A stretch of DNA of 64,000 nucleotides, from contig JADJOS010000001.1 in the NCBI GenBank assembly GCA_016713675.1, forward strand, positions 1,798,001 to 1,862,000, in the 5' to 3' direction. Within the stretch, counting starts at the first letter, position 1. Each line of letters starts with the position of its first letter. Both the position numbers and the translations under genes were made by a program. Shown piece after piece: positions 36,938-46,501 of the stretch. The stretch comes from Acidobacteriota bacterium (GTDB lineage Bacteria > Acidobacteriota > Blastocatellia > Pyrinomonadales > Pyrinomonadaceae). The notes beneath the pieces are model-generated. The model was not told the DNA's origin and made no database searches. It saw only the letters and a program-made list of their open reading frames with translations.

Positions 36938-38797
36938 ATGTTAAAACCGTTACAAATTTTGGTATTTTTCCTGTTAATATCGGTGCTTTGCGGTGCCGGA
37001 TTTGCCCAGGGATCGACAATTATTCCGGCAATTCCGGGCTCGCAGATCTTCCCGCTTTCGCAAGTAAAAGAGGGGTTGAAGGGCACTGCCCGAACCGTCT
37101 TTCGCGGCACTGCTCCCGAGGAATTCGGCGTCGAGATCCTCGGCGTGATCCCCGGATCGATCGGGCCTCATCAGGACATGATCATCGGAAATTGAGCGGC
37201 GAAAATGCGATGCGGACCTTCGTCTTTGCAGGCATGTCGGGTTCGCCCGTTTACATTGACGGCAAGATCGTCGGGGCCATCTCTTACAGTTTTCCTTTCG
37301 CCAAAGAACCTATCTGCGGCATCACGCCGATCGAGCAAATGATATCGCTTTTTGAAAAAGGGCCGGCGAAAAAGGCGGCAGCCGAGGCTCGAACGGTCTC
37401 GGTCGACGATCTGCGGGCCGATCGCTGGAGTGTGGGCCGCCTCGCGAGCATTGCCGTCGACCAACCGCTGATCTCCGGTATGTCGGCAAACTCGGCACTT
37501 GCGCAGGTCGCCGGTCAGAGGCTTCAGCGGATCGCGACACCGCTGACATTCGCAGGCGTGTCGCAATCGACACCAGATCTGTTCACGCCGGAATTGACAC
37601 GGGCCGGCATAATGCCCGTTGCGGCGCTTGGCGGCGGATCGAAATTGGGAACAATAAAAAAAGCAGACGCGGCGACCCTGGTCGGCGGTACATCGGTCGT
37701 CGTACAACTCGCCCGCGGAGATATATCGATCGGTGCTGCCGGTACGGTGACGCTTCGCGACGGCGACAAGATCTATGCGTTTGGCCATCCGTTCTTCAGC
37801 CTTGGATCGACCGATCTGCCGATGAACGAATCACACGTTGTGGACGTGGTGCCGAATGCCAACAACTCGTTCAAGCTGGCGGTGCCGGACGCGATGGTCG
37901 GTTCGCTGACACAGGACCGGGCGACCGGGATATTTGGCAAGCTCGGCCAAACGCCTCGGATGATACCGGTCAAAATAAAGGTGACGAACAGCCGCGGCAG
38001 CGATCAAGAGATCAAGTTTGAATCTGCCGTTGACGATTTTCCGACACCTCTGATCATCAATATCGGAGTACAGAACACGATACAGGCTAACGAACGCGGT
38101 ATTGGCGAAACGACCATTGAGGTTCAGGGCGAGATCCGCGTTCGCGGAGAGGAAGCGTGAAAATTAGCCGCCGTTTTCGGGTCAGCAGGCGTCGGCCTTT
38201 GCGTCGGCTTCGGCCTCGGCACCACTGGCCTCGCTCTTAAAGGCAAATTTCGAGGGTCTCGATATTACCGCCGTAAACCTGACCTTCAATATCACCGAAG
38301 GCAGCAAGACCGCCGTCTTGAACGCCTTGGCGGTTGACGCCCTTCAGGTGAAAGCCGGAGACGCTCTGAATTTTTCGGTCTTTGTTCGCAATGACGCCGG
38401 AAAGTTGGATCGAGCAGCCTGTTTCAATCACGATTCCGAAAGACGCTCCGGCCGGGCCATTGTCGCTGTGGTCGGTGACGGTAATTCGGTGCAGGAAAAC
38501 GCGGCGATCAAGCAATTTGCACCAAAATCGGCGGCTGAGTTGATCCGAGATCATCAATTCGCTGAAAGGCGGGATCGGTTGTACGCCATTCTTTACCGCA
38601 CTTCGACCGGTGCCGTCGTCGGCGCGAGCGAAATGCCGAATCTGCCGCCGTCCGTCCTTGCTACGATGAATAACGACCGAACCGCCGGCGGTGCCAAACC
38701 GACAACGCAGAAAGTCATATTAGACCAAATACCTTGCCGGGGTCGGACCATATCGTTACCGGCTCGCAGACGATCGCGGTCGAGGTCATCAGATAAG
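36938..38797 (+). CDS. SpoIVB-like (S55) peptidase-domain exported protein (frameshifted)
   Basis: The signal peptide (QILVFFLLISVLCGAGFA) leads into FPLSQVKEGLKGTARTVFRG. After an indel near 37190 the S55 core appears: ENAMRTFVFAGMSGSPVYID with the probable catalytic Ser, then GDKIYAFGHPFFSLGSTDLP. Past the apparent stop at 38160 the same protein continues in other frames (VNLTFNITEGSKTAVLNALA, then GASEMPNLPPSVLATMNNDR, then GSQTIAVEVIR) to 38797, giving about 620 residues. SpoIVB itself triggers sigma-K in Bacillus. In non-sporulating bacteria these large S55 proteins are of unknown role, probably in the envelope. Confidence 0.8.
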
Positions 38798-38872
38798 ATC
38801 TGAATTATCTAGGCATTGAGGTCAACGGTAAGAATATCGTTGACCTTTTGTTTTAATTTGGCAATCTAAAAT

Positions 38873-39415
38873 GTGAATAACCTAAATAAAACGCTGCACG
38901 CGGCCCGTTTTGCAGCTGAAAAACACACCGGGCATTTTCGCAAGGTTCGAGACGCGAACCATACATCAATCACCCGATCGAAGTCGCCAATCTGATCGCC
39001 AATGTCGGCATGATCGACGACGAGGACATCCTCTCGGCGGCGTTGCTGCATGACACGGTCGAGGATTGCGGCGTCACGGGCGACAGATCAATGAAAATTC
39101 GGCGAGACCGTCGCGGGGCTGTGTCCTCGAGGTCTCGGATGATAAATCTCTGCCTAAGCACCGACGCAAAGAGCCGCAGATCGAGCACGCCCCGCATCCA
39201 TACGGGCTAAGGTGATCGCTCGCCGACAAGATCAGCAATGTCGCGACGTCATCGCCAGCCCGGCCGAAGATTGGGACAAACAGCGGCGCGGCGAATACGT
39301 CCAATGGGCGGTCAATGTCGTTGAGGGGTTGCGCGGAGCGAGCGATCAGCTCGACGAACTCTTTGATGAGGTCGTCGCGTTGGCAAATGAAAACTGGATG
39401 AACTGGCCTAGGTAG
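38873..39415 (+). CDS. HD-domain (p)ppGpp hydrolase, SpoT/MESH1-like (frameshifted)
   Basis: Starts at GTG 38873 (VNNLNKTLHAARFAAEKHTG). The pieces HPIEVANLIANVG-like, DDEDILSAALLHDTVEDCGV (the HD metal motif), GETVAGLVLEVSDDKSLP-like and KVIKLADKISNVRDVIASPA-like, assembled across frames, and the continuous end QWAVNVVEGLRGASDQLDEL give about 180 residues. This is the hydrolase-only size of small alarmone hydrolases, which degrade ppGpp. At least four single-base frame changes are present. Confidence 0.77.
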
Positions 39416-39525
39416 GTTGGGCGTTGCCCTCGATCCAATGCTCACCTTCTGTTCCGGCGGCACCACGCGGCCGTGCAACGCATGGCGATGTCGATGGTTG
39501 GGTCGATAGTTCGAAAAGTCCATAG

Positions 39526-39589
39526 GTCGGAACGCAGTGCCAGCCGGCGAAAAATAAGACACCGGCAGGCTGGCAGCCTGCATTCCGAC
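39526..39589. repeat. Intergenic REP-like hairpin
   Basis: The arms GTCGGAACGCAGTGCCAGCC and its counterpart ending GCCTGCATTCCGAC pair almost completely (small bulges) around an AT-rich loop, between the HD gene and moaD. This is typical of dispersed extragenic palindromes. Bases 39416-39525 contain no convincing gene. Confidence 0.65.
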
Positions 39590-39593
39590 GGCT

Positions 39594-39826
39594 CTATCCG
39601 CCGCTCAATGTTGTGAAGATCGCGAGCTCGTCGCCGTCGTTGAGCAACTCGTTGCCGTCGCGTATGCTGATTTACGAAATATGGAGTCGGTGCTTTTCCA
39701 ACAGTGGAGATGGTCGATGGATGCCTTGGAAAACATCGCCCGCTTTTGCGTCGAGCGGCAATTCGATATCGACGCGGCGTCGGCCGGTGATCGGCGGTGC
39801 TCCGAAAAAGGACTTGAAATACGCAT
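39594..39826 (-). CDS. moaD: Molybdopterin synthase small subunit (MoaD-like), frameshifted
   Basis: A short ubiquitin-like sulfur carrier. From the ATG at 39826, the joined frames read a family-like start (VLFFGAPPITGRRRVDIELP), AGDVFQGI and DGNELLNDGDELAIFTTLSGG, followed directly by a stop. The terminal Gly-Gly is the site of thiocarboxylation. Indels near 39810 and 39680 split it. No moaE could be confirmed next to it. Confidence 0.65.
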
Positions 39827-39860
39827 GTGTCGACTATTTCAAAGTCTTCTTCCGAGTCAC

Positions 39861-40558
39861 TTAAGTCCTAAATCTCAACGTTCCAGATGTTACATTGCTA
39901 ATATCGACGATTTTGTCGGATAATACCAAACGCCATCGCCGTGGTTTAGATTCAAACTCGATGATCCGCCTTGCCTTCGGGGCAAGATCATGCTTTAGGA
40001 CCGAACTGTTACTCACTTTAGGGCCTTCAAGATCCCTAACACTTGTTCCCCCAATTTGATCCATGAGCCACCGATTGGCCTGATTCGTGCAACCAGAGAT
40101 TGGTATCGATAACGGGCTGGCAGGAAAGGGTTTCAGATTCATCTACACAAATTCAATCTCAGTTTTGAGATAGTCGTAAGCAACAACGGTTCCTACATTG
40201 AGTCCCTTTCTTGATGTATGGTATTAATCCCCGCGAGTCCTTTATACTTTCGGTCAACTTTCGAAAAAGGAGTATGCAACGGATAAAGTTCTTCTCAAAA
40301 TCGAGAGGCGGTGTCACGAAAAGACTTGTATTAGTTGATTTGTAGGAAAATCCAGTTCAAAAAAGCCATTCTCGATCTGACAATGCGGAGAATCAGTCTT
40401 CCAAACCCGACGGCGGAGCGTACGCATAATGCTGGCCCCACAAGCGGCTTTTTGCTTTTGTCAACGACAGTCCCTCTCACAAAGCACTCATCCGGAGCAA
40501 TGTTAATTGAGCCAAGGCAAGTATAAGGACTAAGAGATTGATCAAGAGCATTCGCCAT
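39861..40558 (-). CDS. Unrecognised protein, several frames (possible regulatory-like beta domain)
   Basis: From MANALDQSLSPYTCLGSINI at 40558 one frame gives FVRGTVVDKSKKPLVG, reminiscent of carboxypeptidase-regulatory-like domains (RGxVxDxxGxPLxGA). It then loses sense near 40430. Protein-like stretches follow in other frames, such as GLNVGTVVAYDYLKTEIEFV and, to the end at 39861, ARRIIEFESKPRRWRLVLSD. I take this as one damaged gene rather than several. The function is unknown. The start lies 2 bases downstream of the thiG stop. Confidence 0.35.
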
Positions 40559-40560
40559 GA

Positions 40561-41340
40561 TTACCTGATCGCGCCCTCTCGATCGGGGCTCTGATGCGGA
40601 TGCGTACAGACGTTTGGGCATTTCGGCCTTGAAAGATATGCAGCCGGCTTGGCTTGGACGGCGTAGTTCATGGCGGTGGACACCGCGGCGGCGTCGCTGG
40701 GCTTCGGCGGTGGCGGTGTTCATAAGGATCGCATCGCGCCTAGCTCCATGGCGATGGCGGCGTCGGAAGGAACGGCGACGCCCGTATCGACGATAATGAC
40801 GGCGTTTCGGGCAATTGCTCACGCATTATTCGAAGATTCGGAGGGTTTTGGACACCATTCCCGAACCGATCGTTGCGGCGAGGGGGGCGACTGCCGGGGC
40901 AGCCGGCGTCGAGCAGCTTTGGCCATGATAAGGTCGTCGGTGAAATACGGCAGGACGATGAAGCCCTCGTTCACAAGTATCTTCGCAGCCGCGAGTGTTT
41001 CGCTCGTTGTCGGGCAGCAAAGTGATCTGATCGCCGATGACCTCCAGCGTTTTATCCAATAAGTTTCAAGAGGCTCGCGTGCCAAGCGAGCCGTGCGGAT
41101 CGCGTGTTCGGCGTCGTAGCGATCCTGCTGTGTTCGGCAGGATCTTCATTTTTGGGTCGAGGTGGTCGAGGAACGACTCGGCAGAGCCGTCAAGCGGCAC
41201 ACGGTTGACCGCGACCGTGACCATCTCGGAACCGAGGCACATGTCCGCCTTCATCTCGTCATACGAACGATATTTTGCCCGTGCCGATGATGAGGCGTGA
41301 AGTAAATGTGGTATCTTGCAAGTTGGGAACTTTCCGACAT
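40561..41340 (-). CDS. thiG: Thiazole synthase (frameshifted)
   Basis: Makes the thiazole phosphate of thiamine from deoxyxylulose phosphate, dehydroglycine and ThiS thiocarboxylate. Reading across frames: MSESSQLA at 41340, FTSRLIIGTGKYRSYDEMKA, EMVTVAVNRVPLDG, KMKILPNTAG, TLAAAKILVNEGFIVLPYFT, VPSDAAIAMELGADAILMNT and a terminal ASASSPDREGAIR. This covers the entire TIM-barrel of about 257 residues. At least five indels are present. It lies downstream of thiS on the same strand, the usual partner order. Confidence 0.82.
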
Positions 41341-41365
41341 AAGAGAAATTTACCACATTGACGCC

Positions 41366-41448
41366 AGAAGAGGAGAAGTGGAGCGGAGGAGAAGGGGAGA
41401 TTCGACGCTACCGTCTCCCTTCTCCCACTCCTCTTCTCCTCTACTTCT
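41366..41448. repeat. Polypurine/polypyrimidine imperfect hairpin between thiS and thiG
   Basis: AGAAGAGGAGAAGTGG and GAGGAGAAGGGGAGA on the left face TCTCCCTTCTCCCACTCC and CTCTTCTCCTC on the right, around a 13-base loop. It fills most of the gap between the two genes. Confidence 0.55.
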
Positions 41449-41661
41449 TATCCTCCGCCGACAAAGTGGACGACCTCGATGCGGTCACCGTCGCGGACCA
41501 AAGCGTTTGAGCCCAATCGATGCGGCGGACGACATTGTACCGTTCAACCCGATCGCAACGCGTTGTTTAGGCAGTGAGAAATGTTCGAGGAGCAGGTCGA
41601 GCGTGGGCGTGTCGGAAATGGTTTTCGTTTCGCCGTTGAGTTTGATGCTGATCGAGGTCAT
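41448..41661 (-). CDS. thiS: Sulfur carrier protein ThiS (frameshifted)
   Basis: From MTSISIKLNGETKTI at 41661 through LLEHFSLPKQRVAIGLNGT the frame is family-like. After an indel near 41520 it ends LVRDGDRIEVVHFVGGG, stop at 41448-41450. The C-terminal Gly-Gly tail accepts sulfur for thiazole formation by ThiG. The length of about 70 residues is standard. Confidence 0.82.
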
Positions 41662-41769
41662 TACGGAGATTTTCCGCTTTGGCGGACTCGAATACAAATC
41701 TGGAGATATCAGATTTGAAATTTTGAAGTCGACCGTGTGTTTGGCTCCAGTTTTCGGATCTAATCGATT

Positions 41770-42698
41770 TCAGCCCGGCGTGACGACGCGTCTTAGCTCG
41801 ATCTCTTCGCCGTCAGACATGGCGCGGATCAGCAATGCCGCACGGCCGGCCGGAAATGCGGCAGTTGGAGGTGGACGCTGGCGAGGCCGTTGTTGTCAGT
41901 TTGGCGTGAAATATAACGGGACGGAAACTGGAACCGAGCACCTTGATCATTATCTGGGCACCGCCGATGACACGGCGGGCGGTTCCGCGGCAGAGCATGA
42001 TGTTGACGGTTTCCGGCGGTCGCCGCCGGCGAATTTTGAATCTCCCAGAAGCTCGATACTCAGTTTGTCGTTGGTCGGACGCTCGACGCCAGAGAGTTCG
42101 CTGACCACCTCGACGGCAGCAGCGTCGATCTCGATTACGCCATCCTCGATGGATCTGTACGTCTTCGAACAACGGAGCGTCGGCAAAGAAATCTTCGGCC
42201 GTGAGAATCGGTTCATTAAAGATCTCCGGACGATCTCCGGCGGAACGAACGCCGGTGTCGAATCTGGCGGCTGCTCGGTGCGGGAAAGACGTCGACAGGA
42301 TCCGGAGGCGTGTATGCGGCGATGTGTTCGGACTCAGGCTTGTCGATCGACACCGGAGCGATCGGAATTGCGGGCACATTTGGCGATGCGGCCGCGGCCG
42401 CCGGAACAGCTTTGCGCGACATCGATTTCAGATCCTCGATGCGGCCGGCTTTTACGGCGGCACAGATCAACTTGTGCTGGCGGTTGAGTCGGTCGGTGAT
42501 AGCAGTTTCGTCAAAATTGCCCTCTGCGAGATCCTCGTAGCTAACGCGTTTGCTCGCCAGGATCGTGCCGCGGTCATAGATCAGCGACACGATCAATTTC
42601 GATGACAATCCTTTGTCTTCGGTTTGAACGTGGTACACGATACCGTCAAATTCTATATCTGTATTAAAACCAGAGATCACAATGCTAATTTTACCCAT
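41770..42698 (-). CDS. Uncharacterised protein with conserved N-terminus (frameshifted)
   Basis: About 310 residues in several frames. The first 140 codons are continuous (MGKISIVISGFNTDIEFDGI, VYHVQTEDKGLSSKLIVSLI, YDRGTILASKRVSYEDLAEG), followed by a Pro/Ala-rich linker, an acidic segment (ILTAEDFFADAPLFEDV), and a beta-rich end assembled from GGAQIMIKVLGSSFRPVIFH, a Gly/Leu-rich strand and LRRVVTPG. The conserved start suggests a family found in related genomes, but I cannot name it. No catalytic motif is visible. It is divergent from nuoA. Confidence 0.55.
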
Positions 42699-42940
42699 TA
42701 ATGCGAGGAAAAGCGGCGGATTTGCGGCACACGCCGCCATATAAAAATTAACACACCGTTTTGATCACGGTCAACGAATAAATACGGGCATTTCGCGAAT
42801 CGTCGCTTGGTCAACCGCCTTGACACTAATACAGTGTTAAATTACGATTTAGATTGTGCCAAAATTCCTTAATCTAAGCAGTCGTGGCCGCCATATTTGA
42901 AACATTTTTTCGGTCAATTTAGTCAGTAATTAAGGTCGAG

Positions 42941-43431
42941 ATGTCTGAATACAACGTTTCCGATTACGTTCCCTATTGCGATCATGTTTTTGGTCGCCGG
43001 ATTTGGTGTGAGCCAGCTGCTCGTCACGCAGACGATCGGTCCGCGCAAGAGAACCGCTACCAAGCTGATGCCGTACGAATGCGGCAAAGATCCCGTCGGG
43101 AACGCCCGGGACAAGTTCTCGATATAGTTTTATGTAGTCGCGGTCATATTTTTGCTGTTCGACATCGAAGTCCTGTTCATGATCCCGTTTGCTGTTGCTT
43201 TCAAGAGCCTGATGGCGGACGAAAAGGCGTCCGGAATTTTGTACGGCACTATCGCATTTATTGAGATCCTGGTCTTTTATCTCGACGCTGGTCGTCGGAT
43301 ATATCTACGTTTGGAAGAAAGGCGTTTTCGATTGGGGAATGCAGGCTCGAGCCGAAGCACGCGAAGAGGCGAAGCGTAACGCAAAACGCCGCCGCGACGA
43401 CGCTGAATCGGGCATTAAGCTTGCCGCATAG
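42941..43431 (+). CDS. nuoA: NADH-quinone oxidoreductase subunit A (frameshifted)
   Basis: Small membrane subunit of complex I. Across frames it reads FPITFPIAIMFLVAGFGVSQ, KLMPYECGKDPVGNARDKFS, VAVIFLLFDIEVLFMIPFAV and a charged tail (AREEAKRNAKRRRDDAESG). The YECGxDP and FDIE motifs are diagnostic. Indels occur near 42965, 43125 and 43285. It opens the nuo operon. The 242 bases upstream (42699-42940) should hold the promoter, though none is obvious. Confidence 0.85.
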
Positions 43432-43536
43432 CGAAAGTTTATTGAGTCGGCAGAGTGTTTTGAGTTCATTGAGGCAAGTTAAACCTTCTGATCTCAAGGA
43501 ACTCGACAAACTCAAAACACTCAAGAAACTAGTTTT

Positions 43537-44193
43537 ATGGGTTTAGAAAATAATCTATTCGAATCGCTGCCGGACGTCGTCACCGTCAAACTTGACGCCG
43601 TTATCAACTGGGCACGGAAAGAAAGGCATTTGGCCAGCAACGTTCCGGGCTCGCTTGCTGCGCGATCGAAATGATGGAACGGCATCGTCGCGGTAGGATA
43701 TTTCGCGTTTTGGGGCAGAGACATTTCGTGCCAGCCCGCGTCAGGCAGATTGCACGATCGTATCGGCGCGTTTTCGCGAAAGATGGCCCGGTACTTCGCC
43801 GGATCTACGATCAGATGCCCGGAACCCAAATGGGTCATTTCTGATGGGTGCCTGTGCGACATCGGGCGGTGTTTTTGATAACTATGCGATCGTCCAGGCG
43901 TCGACAAGATCGTCCCGGTCGATATTTATATCCCGGATGCCCGCCGCGTCCCGAAATGCTGGTTCACGCGACCGCGATGCTGCAGGACAAGATCATGAAA
44001 GAGTCGGTCAAGGACCGCCGCGACACATATGAGCTGGAATCGCGCGCTCGATGGTCCCGGAACACTGCCGGTGACAGAAGGCACTGCACTCGAACGCGAA
44101 ATGGAAGCCGAGGTCGCATCGGGCGAAACATCGCGGCCGTATTCAGTGCCATCGAAGCACGAACGGCGCAGATCGTCGCAGCAGGATTTATGA
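43537..44193 (+). CDS. nuoB: NADH-quinone oxidoreductase subunit B (frameshifted)
   Basis: Carries the last [4Fe-4S] cluster (N2). It starts MGLENNLFESLPDVVTVKLD. The cluster ligands appear in different frames as GLACCAIEMM, MGVCATSGGVFDNYAIVQ and GCPPRPEMLVHATAMLQDKI. The tail (EREMEAEVASGETSRPYSVP, HERRRSSQQDL) ends in TGA overlapping the nuoC ATG (ATGA), so the genes are translationally coupled. Indels are dense (about six). Confidence 0.87.
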
Positions 44194-44665
44194 CTGAGAA
44201 ACCCACGAATACGTGGAAAAGATAAAGGCAAAGGACGCTGCTTGGGTAGTGTCCGTGGTCGAACGGCACGGTGAGGTGACTCGTTACGGTACCACGTGGG
44301 TCGGTCGTCGATGTTTGCGCTTTCTTGAAACGCGAGCATGATTTTGACATGCTCGCCGACCTCTGCGGGGCCGATCGCGGTCCCGAGGAAGCCCCTCGGT
44401 TCGAGGTCAAGTATCATCTGTTCTCGACGATCCATTACAGCCGCCTGCGTTTGAAGGTGCTGCTCGGAGGACGAGCCGAACCTGCCGACGGTCTCCGGGC
44501 TGTGGAAGACGGCAAATTGGCACGAACGCGAAACATACGATCTCGTCGGCATCAAGTTTGACGGCCATCCGGACCTGCGGCGCATCTTGCTGCCTTCGGA
44601 TTTTGACGGGCATCACTGAGAAAGATTATCCGCTGCGAGGCTATGAGCCTTACAGCCTAAACTGA
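44190..44665 (+). CDS. nuoC: NADH-quinone oxidoreductase subunit C (frameshifted)
   Basis: Peripheral-arm 30-kDa subunit. Fragments KIKAKDAAWVVSVVERHGEV, FLKREHDFDMLADLCGADRG, FEVKYHLFSTIHYSRLRLKV, LWKTANWHERETYDLVGIKF, GHPDLRRILLPSDFDG and DYPLRGYEPYSLN cover the family from end to end in order. The WHERETYDLVGI motif is the hallmark. Four or more indels. Confidence 0.87.
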
Positions 44666-44744
44666 TTTTGGATTTTAGATTTCGGATTTTTTGATTGCTT
44701 TATGGCTTTCAGCTGATCCAAAATCGTAAATCCAAAATCCAAAT
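44664..44744. repeat. AT-rich imperfect inverted repeat between nuoC and nuoD
   Basis: GATTTTGGATTTTAGATTTC on the left and TCGTAAATCCAAAATCCAAA on the right pair imperfectly around about 35 bases. Similar TTTGGATTT strings occur before nuoK (about 53570-53595). It occupies nearly the whole intergenic gap. Confidence 0.5.
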
Positions 44745-44748
44745 AGTT

Positions 44749-46005
44749 ATGAGTACTACGGTACAAGATCTCCAACAATTTGATGTTCTCGACCGGCCGC
44801 TCGAGTCAGAGATGACACTGTCGATGGGGCCGCAGCATCCTTCGACCCACGGCGTCCTGCGTCTCGATCTCAAACTCGACGGCGAACTTGTCGTCGGCTG
44901 CATCCCCGACATCGGATATCTCCATACGGGAATGGAGAAGCTCTTCGAATACAAGAAATACCAGCAGGGTATCGTTATCACTGACCGGATGGATTATCTC
45001 AATCCGCTCGGAAACAACCTCGCTTATGTGATGGCGGCGGAAAAACTGCTCGATCTGGAAATTCCCGAACGTGCTCAGGTCATCCGCGTGCTGATGTGCG
45101 AACTTCAGCGTATCGCTTCGCACATGGTCTGGCTTGGAACGCACTGTCTCGATATCGGTGCCATGTCGGTCTTCTTTTACTGTTTCCGCCAACGCGAGAA
45201 GATCCTAAACCTGATCGAGGCAGCATCCGGCGGTCGAATGACGCCGAGCTATTTCCGCATCGGCGGCCTGATGATGGACTTGCCCGCGGGTTTTGAGAGC
45301 CGTTGTCGACAGTTTCTCGCTGATTTTCCGGCGGCGATGGACACGTTTGACACCCTCGTCACTGGCAACACGATCTGGATGAGCCGCACCAAGGGCATCG
45401 GCGTCATCGAACGCGACGAAGCGATCAACTGGGGCCTTGACAGGTCCGTGCCTGCGAGCAGCGGTGTCGAACTCGACCTCAGACGGCATAATCCGTACAC
45501 AGGTTACGAGACATACGATTTCGATATTCCGGTCGAACAGGACGGCGACGTCTGGGCACGGTTCAAGGTCAGAATGCGTGAATGTCTCGAGTCGTACAAG
45601 ATCGTCCGCCAGGCTCTAGACCGCCTGAAACCGGGACCGATCAAAGCCGACAGCCCAAAGATCGTGCTGCCCGATCGCGACGATATGCGAAAGCATATGG
45701 ATTCGCTGATCCACCATTTCCTGATCGTCGCAGAGGGTTTCAACGTCCCCGAAGGCGAGGTCTACCACGCCATCGAAGCCTCAAAAGGCGAGCTCGGCGT
45801 TTACATGAAATCGAACGGCGGCCCCAAACCCGAACGTGTCCATTTCCGCGGCCCCAGCTTCGTTAACCTTGCCGCTCTGCCCGTGATGAGCGAGGGCGAG
45901 ATGGTCGCTGACGTTGTGGCGATCATTGGTAGTTTGGATATTGTGTTGGGTGAAATAGATAGGGTAAATCATGGCAGCAGCAACACCAACAAGTTATACA
46001 GATAA
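44749..46005 (+). CDS. nuoD: NADH-quinone oxidoreductase subunit D
   Basis: The 49-kDa subunit that, with NuoB, forms the quinone site. 418 codons, continuous: TLSMGPQHPSTHGVLRLDLK, GYLHTGMEKLFEYK (with the conserved His), MCELQRIASHMVWLGTHCLD, GGRMTPSYFRIGG, and near the end RGPSFVNLAALPVMSEGEMV and IIGSLDIVLGEIDR. The family normally stops just after EIDR. Here a G run (AGGGTAAATC) lets the frame run 12 codons into nuoE, and one G fewer would give TAA and then the nuoE ATG. The start at 44749 is the only Met with family similarity. Confidence 0.95.
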   Translation: MSTTVQDLQQFDVLDRPLESEMTLSMGPQHPSTHGVLRLDLKLDGELVVGCIPDIGYLHTGMEKLFEYKKYQQGIVITDRMDYLNPLGNNLAYVMAAEKLLDLEIPERAQVIRVLMCELQRIASHMVWLGTHCLDIGAMSVFFYCFRQREKILNLIEAASGGRMTPSYFRIGGLMMDLPAGFESRCRQFLADFPAAMDTFDTLVTGNTIWMSRTKGIGVIERDEAINWGLDRSVPASSGVELDLRRHNPYTGYETYDFDIPVEQDGDVWARFKVRMRECLESYKIVRQALDRLKPGPIKADSPKIVLPDRDDMRKHMDSLIHHFLIVAEGFNVPEGEVYHAIEASKGELGVYMKSNGGPKPERVHFRGPSFVNLAALPVMSEGEMVADVVAIIGSLDIVLGEIDRVNHGSSNTNKLYR

Positions 46006-46500
46006 GATCCTCGTCTCGGACGAAGTGGCTGAGTTTTCGGCTGCGGTCGTTGAGGAGATGAAGATGCACGTTGCGAAATATCCGGCCGAGCGGAGCCGTT
46101 CGGCTTTGATACGGCTATTGTTCGTAATCCAACGCGAACGCGGATGGGTGGATAATCCGGGCGTTAATTTTCTTGCGAAGTTTTGAACCTTGAGGTGACG
46201 GATGTGTGGGAAACCGCGACGTTTTACTCGATGTTCAATATGCGTCCGGTCGGGCGGCATCACATCCAGATCTGCAAGACGCTGTCGTGCAAGATCATGG
46301 GCGAACCCGAGATCACGGATCATATCTGCTCAAAACTCGGCATTCATCCCGGCGAAACGACCGAAGACGGCAAATACACAGTCACGATGGTCGAGTGTTT
46401 GGGTAGCTGCGGCCCCGCACCGATGATGCAGATCGGGTTTGATTATCACGAAGATCTGACGACTGAGAAGGTAGACAAGATCTTGGAGGCGTGCAAATAG
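45971..46500 (+). CDS. nuoE: NADH-quinone oxidoreductase subunit E (one frameshift)
   Basis: 24-kDa thioredoxin-like subunit with a [2Fe-2S] cluster (N1a). It starts at 45971 (AAATPTSYTDKILVSDEVAE) and proceeds to RERGWVDNPGVNFLA. After a missing base near 46182 it continues NLEVTDVWETATFYSMFNMR. The four cluster cysteines are in CKTLSCKIMG and ECLGSCGPAP. It ends 1 base before nuoF. Confidence 0.9.
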
Positions 46501-46501
46501 T

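Noticed and set aside
36938..38797. Programmed ribosomal frameshifting as an explanation of the many frame changes.
   Set aside because: Changes occur at many unrelated sites, in both directions and in most genes of one continuous region. No slippery-site and pseudoknot pattern recurs.
41306..42487. A 393-codon plus-strand frame.
   Set aside because: It is antisense to thiS and the uncharacterised gene. It reads as Arg/Ser-rich noise.
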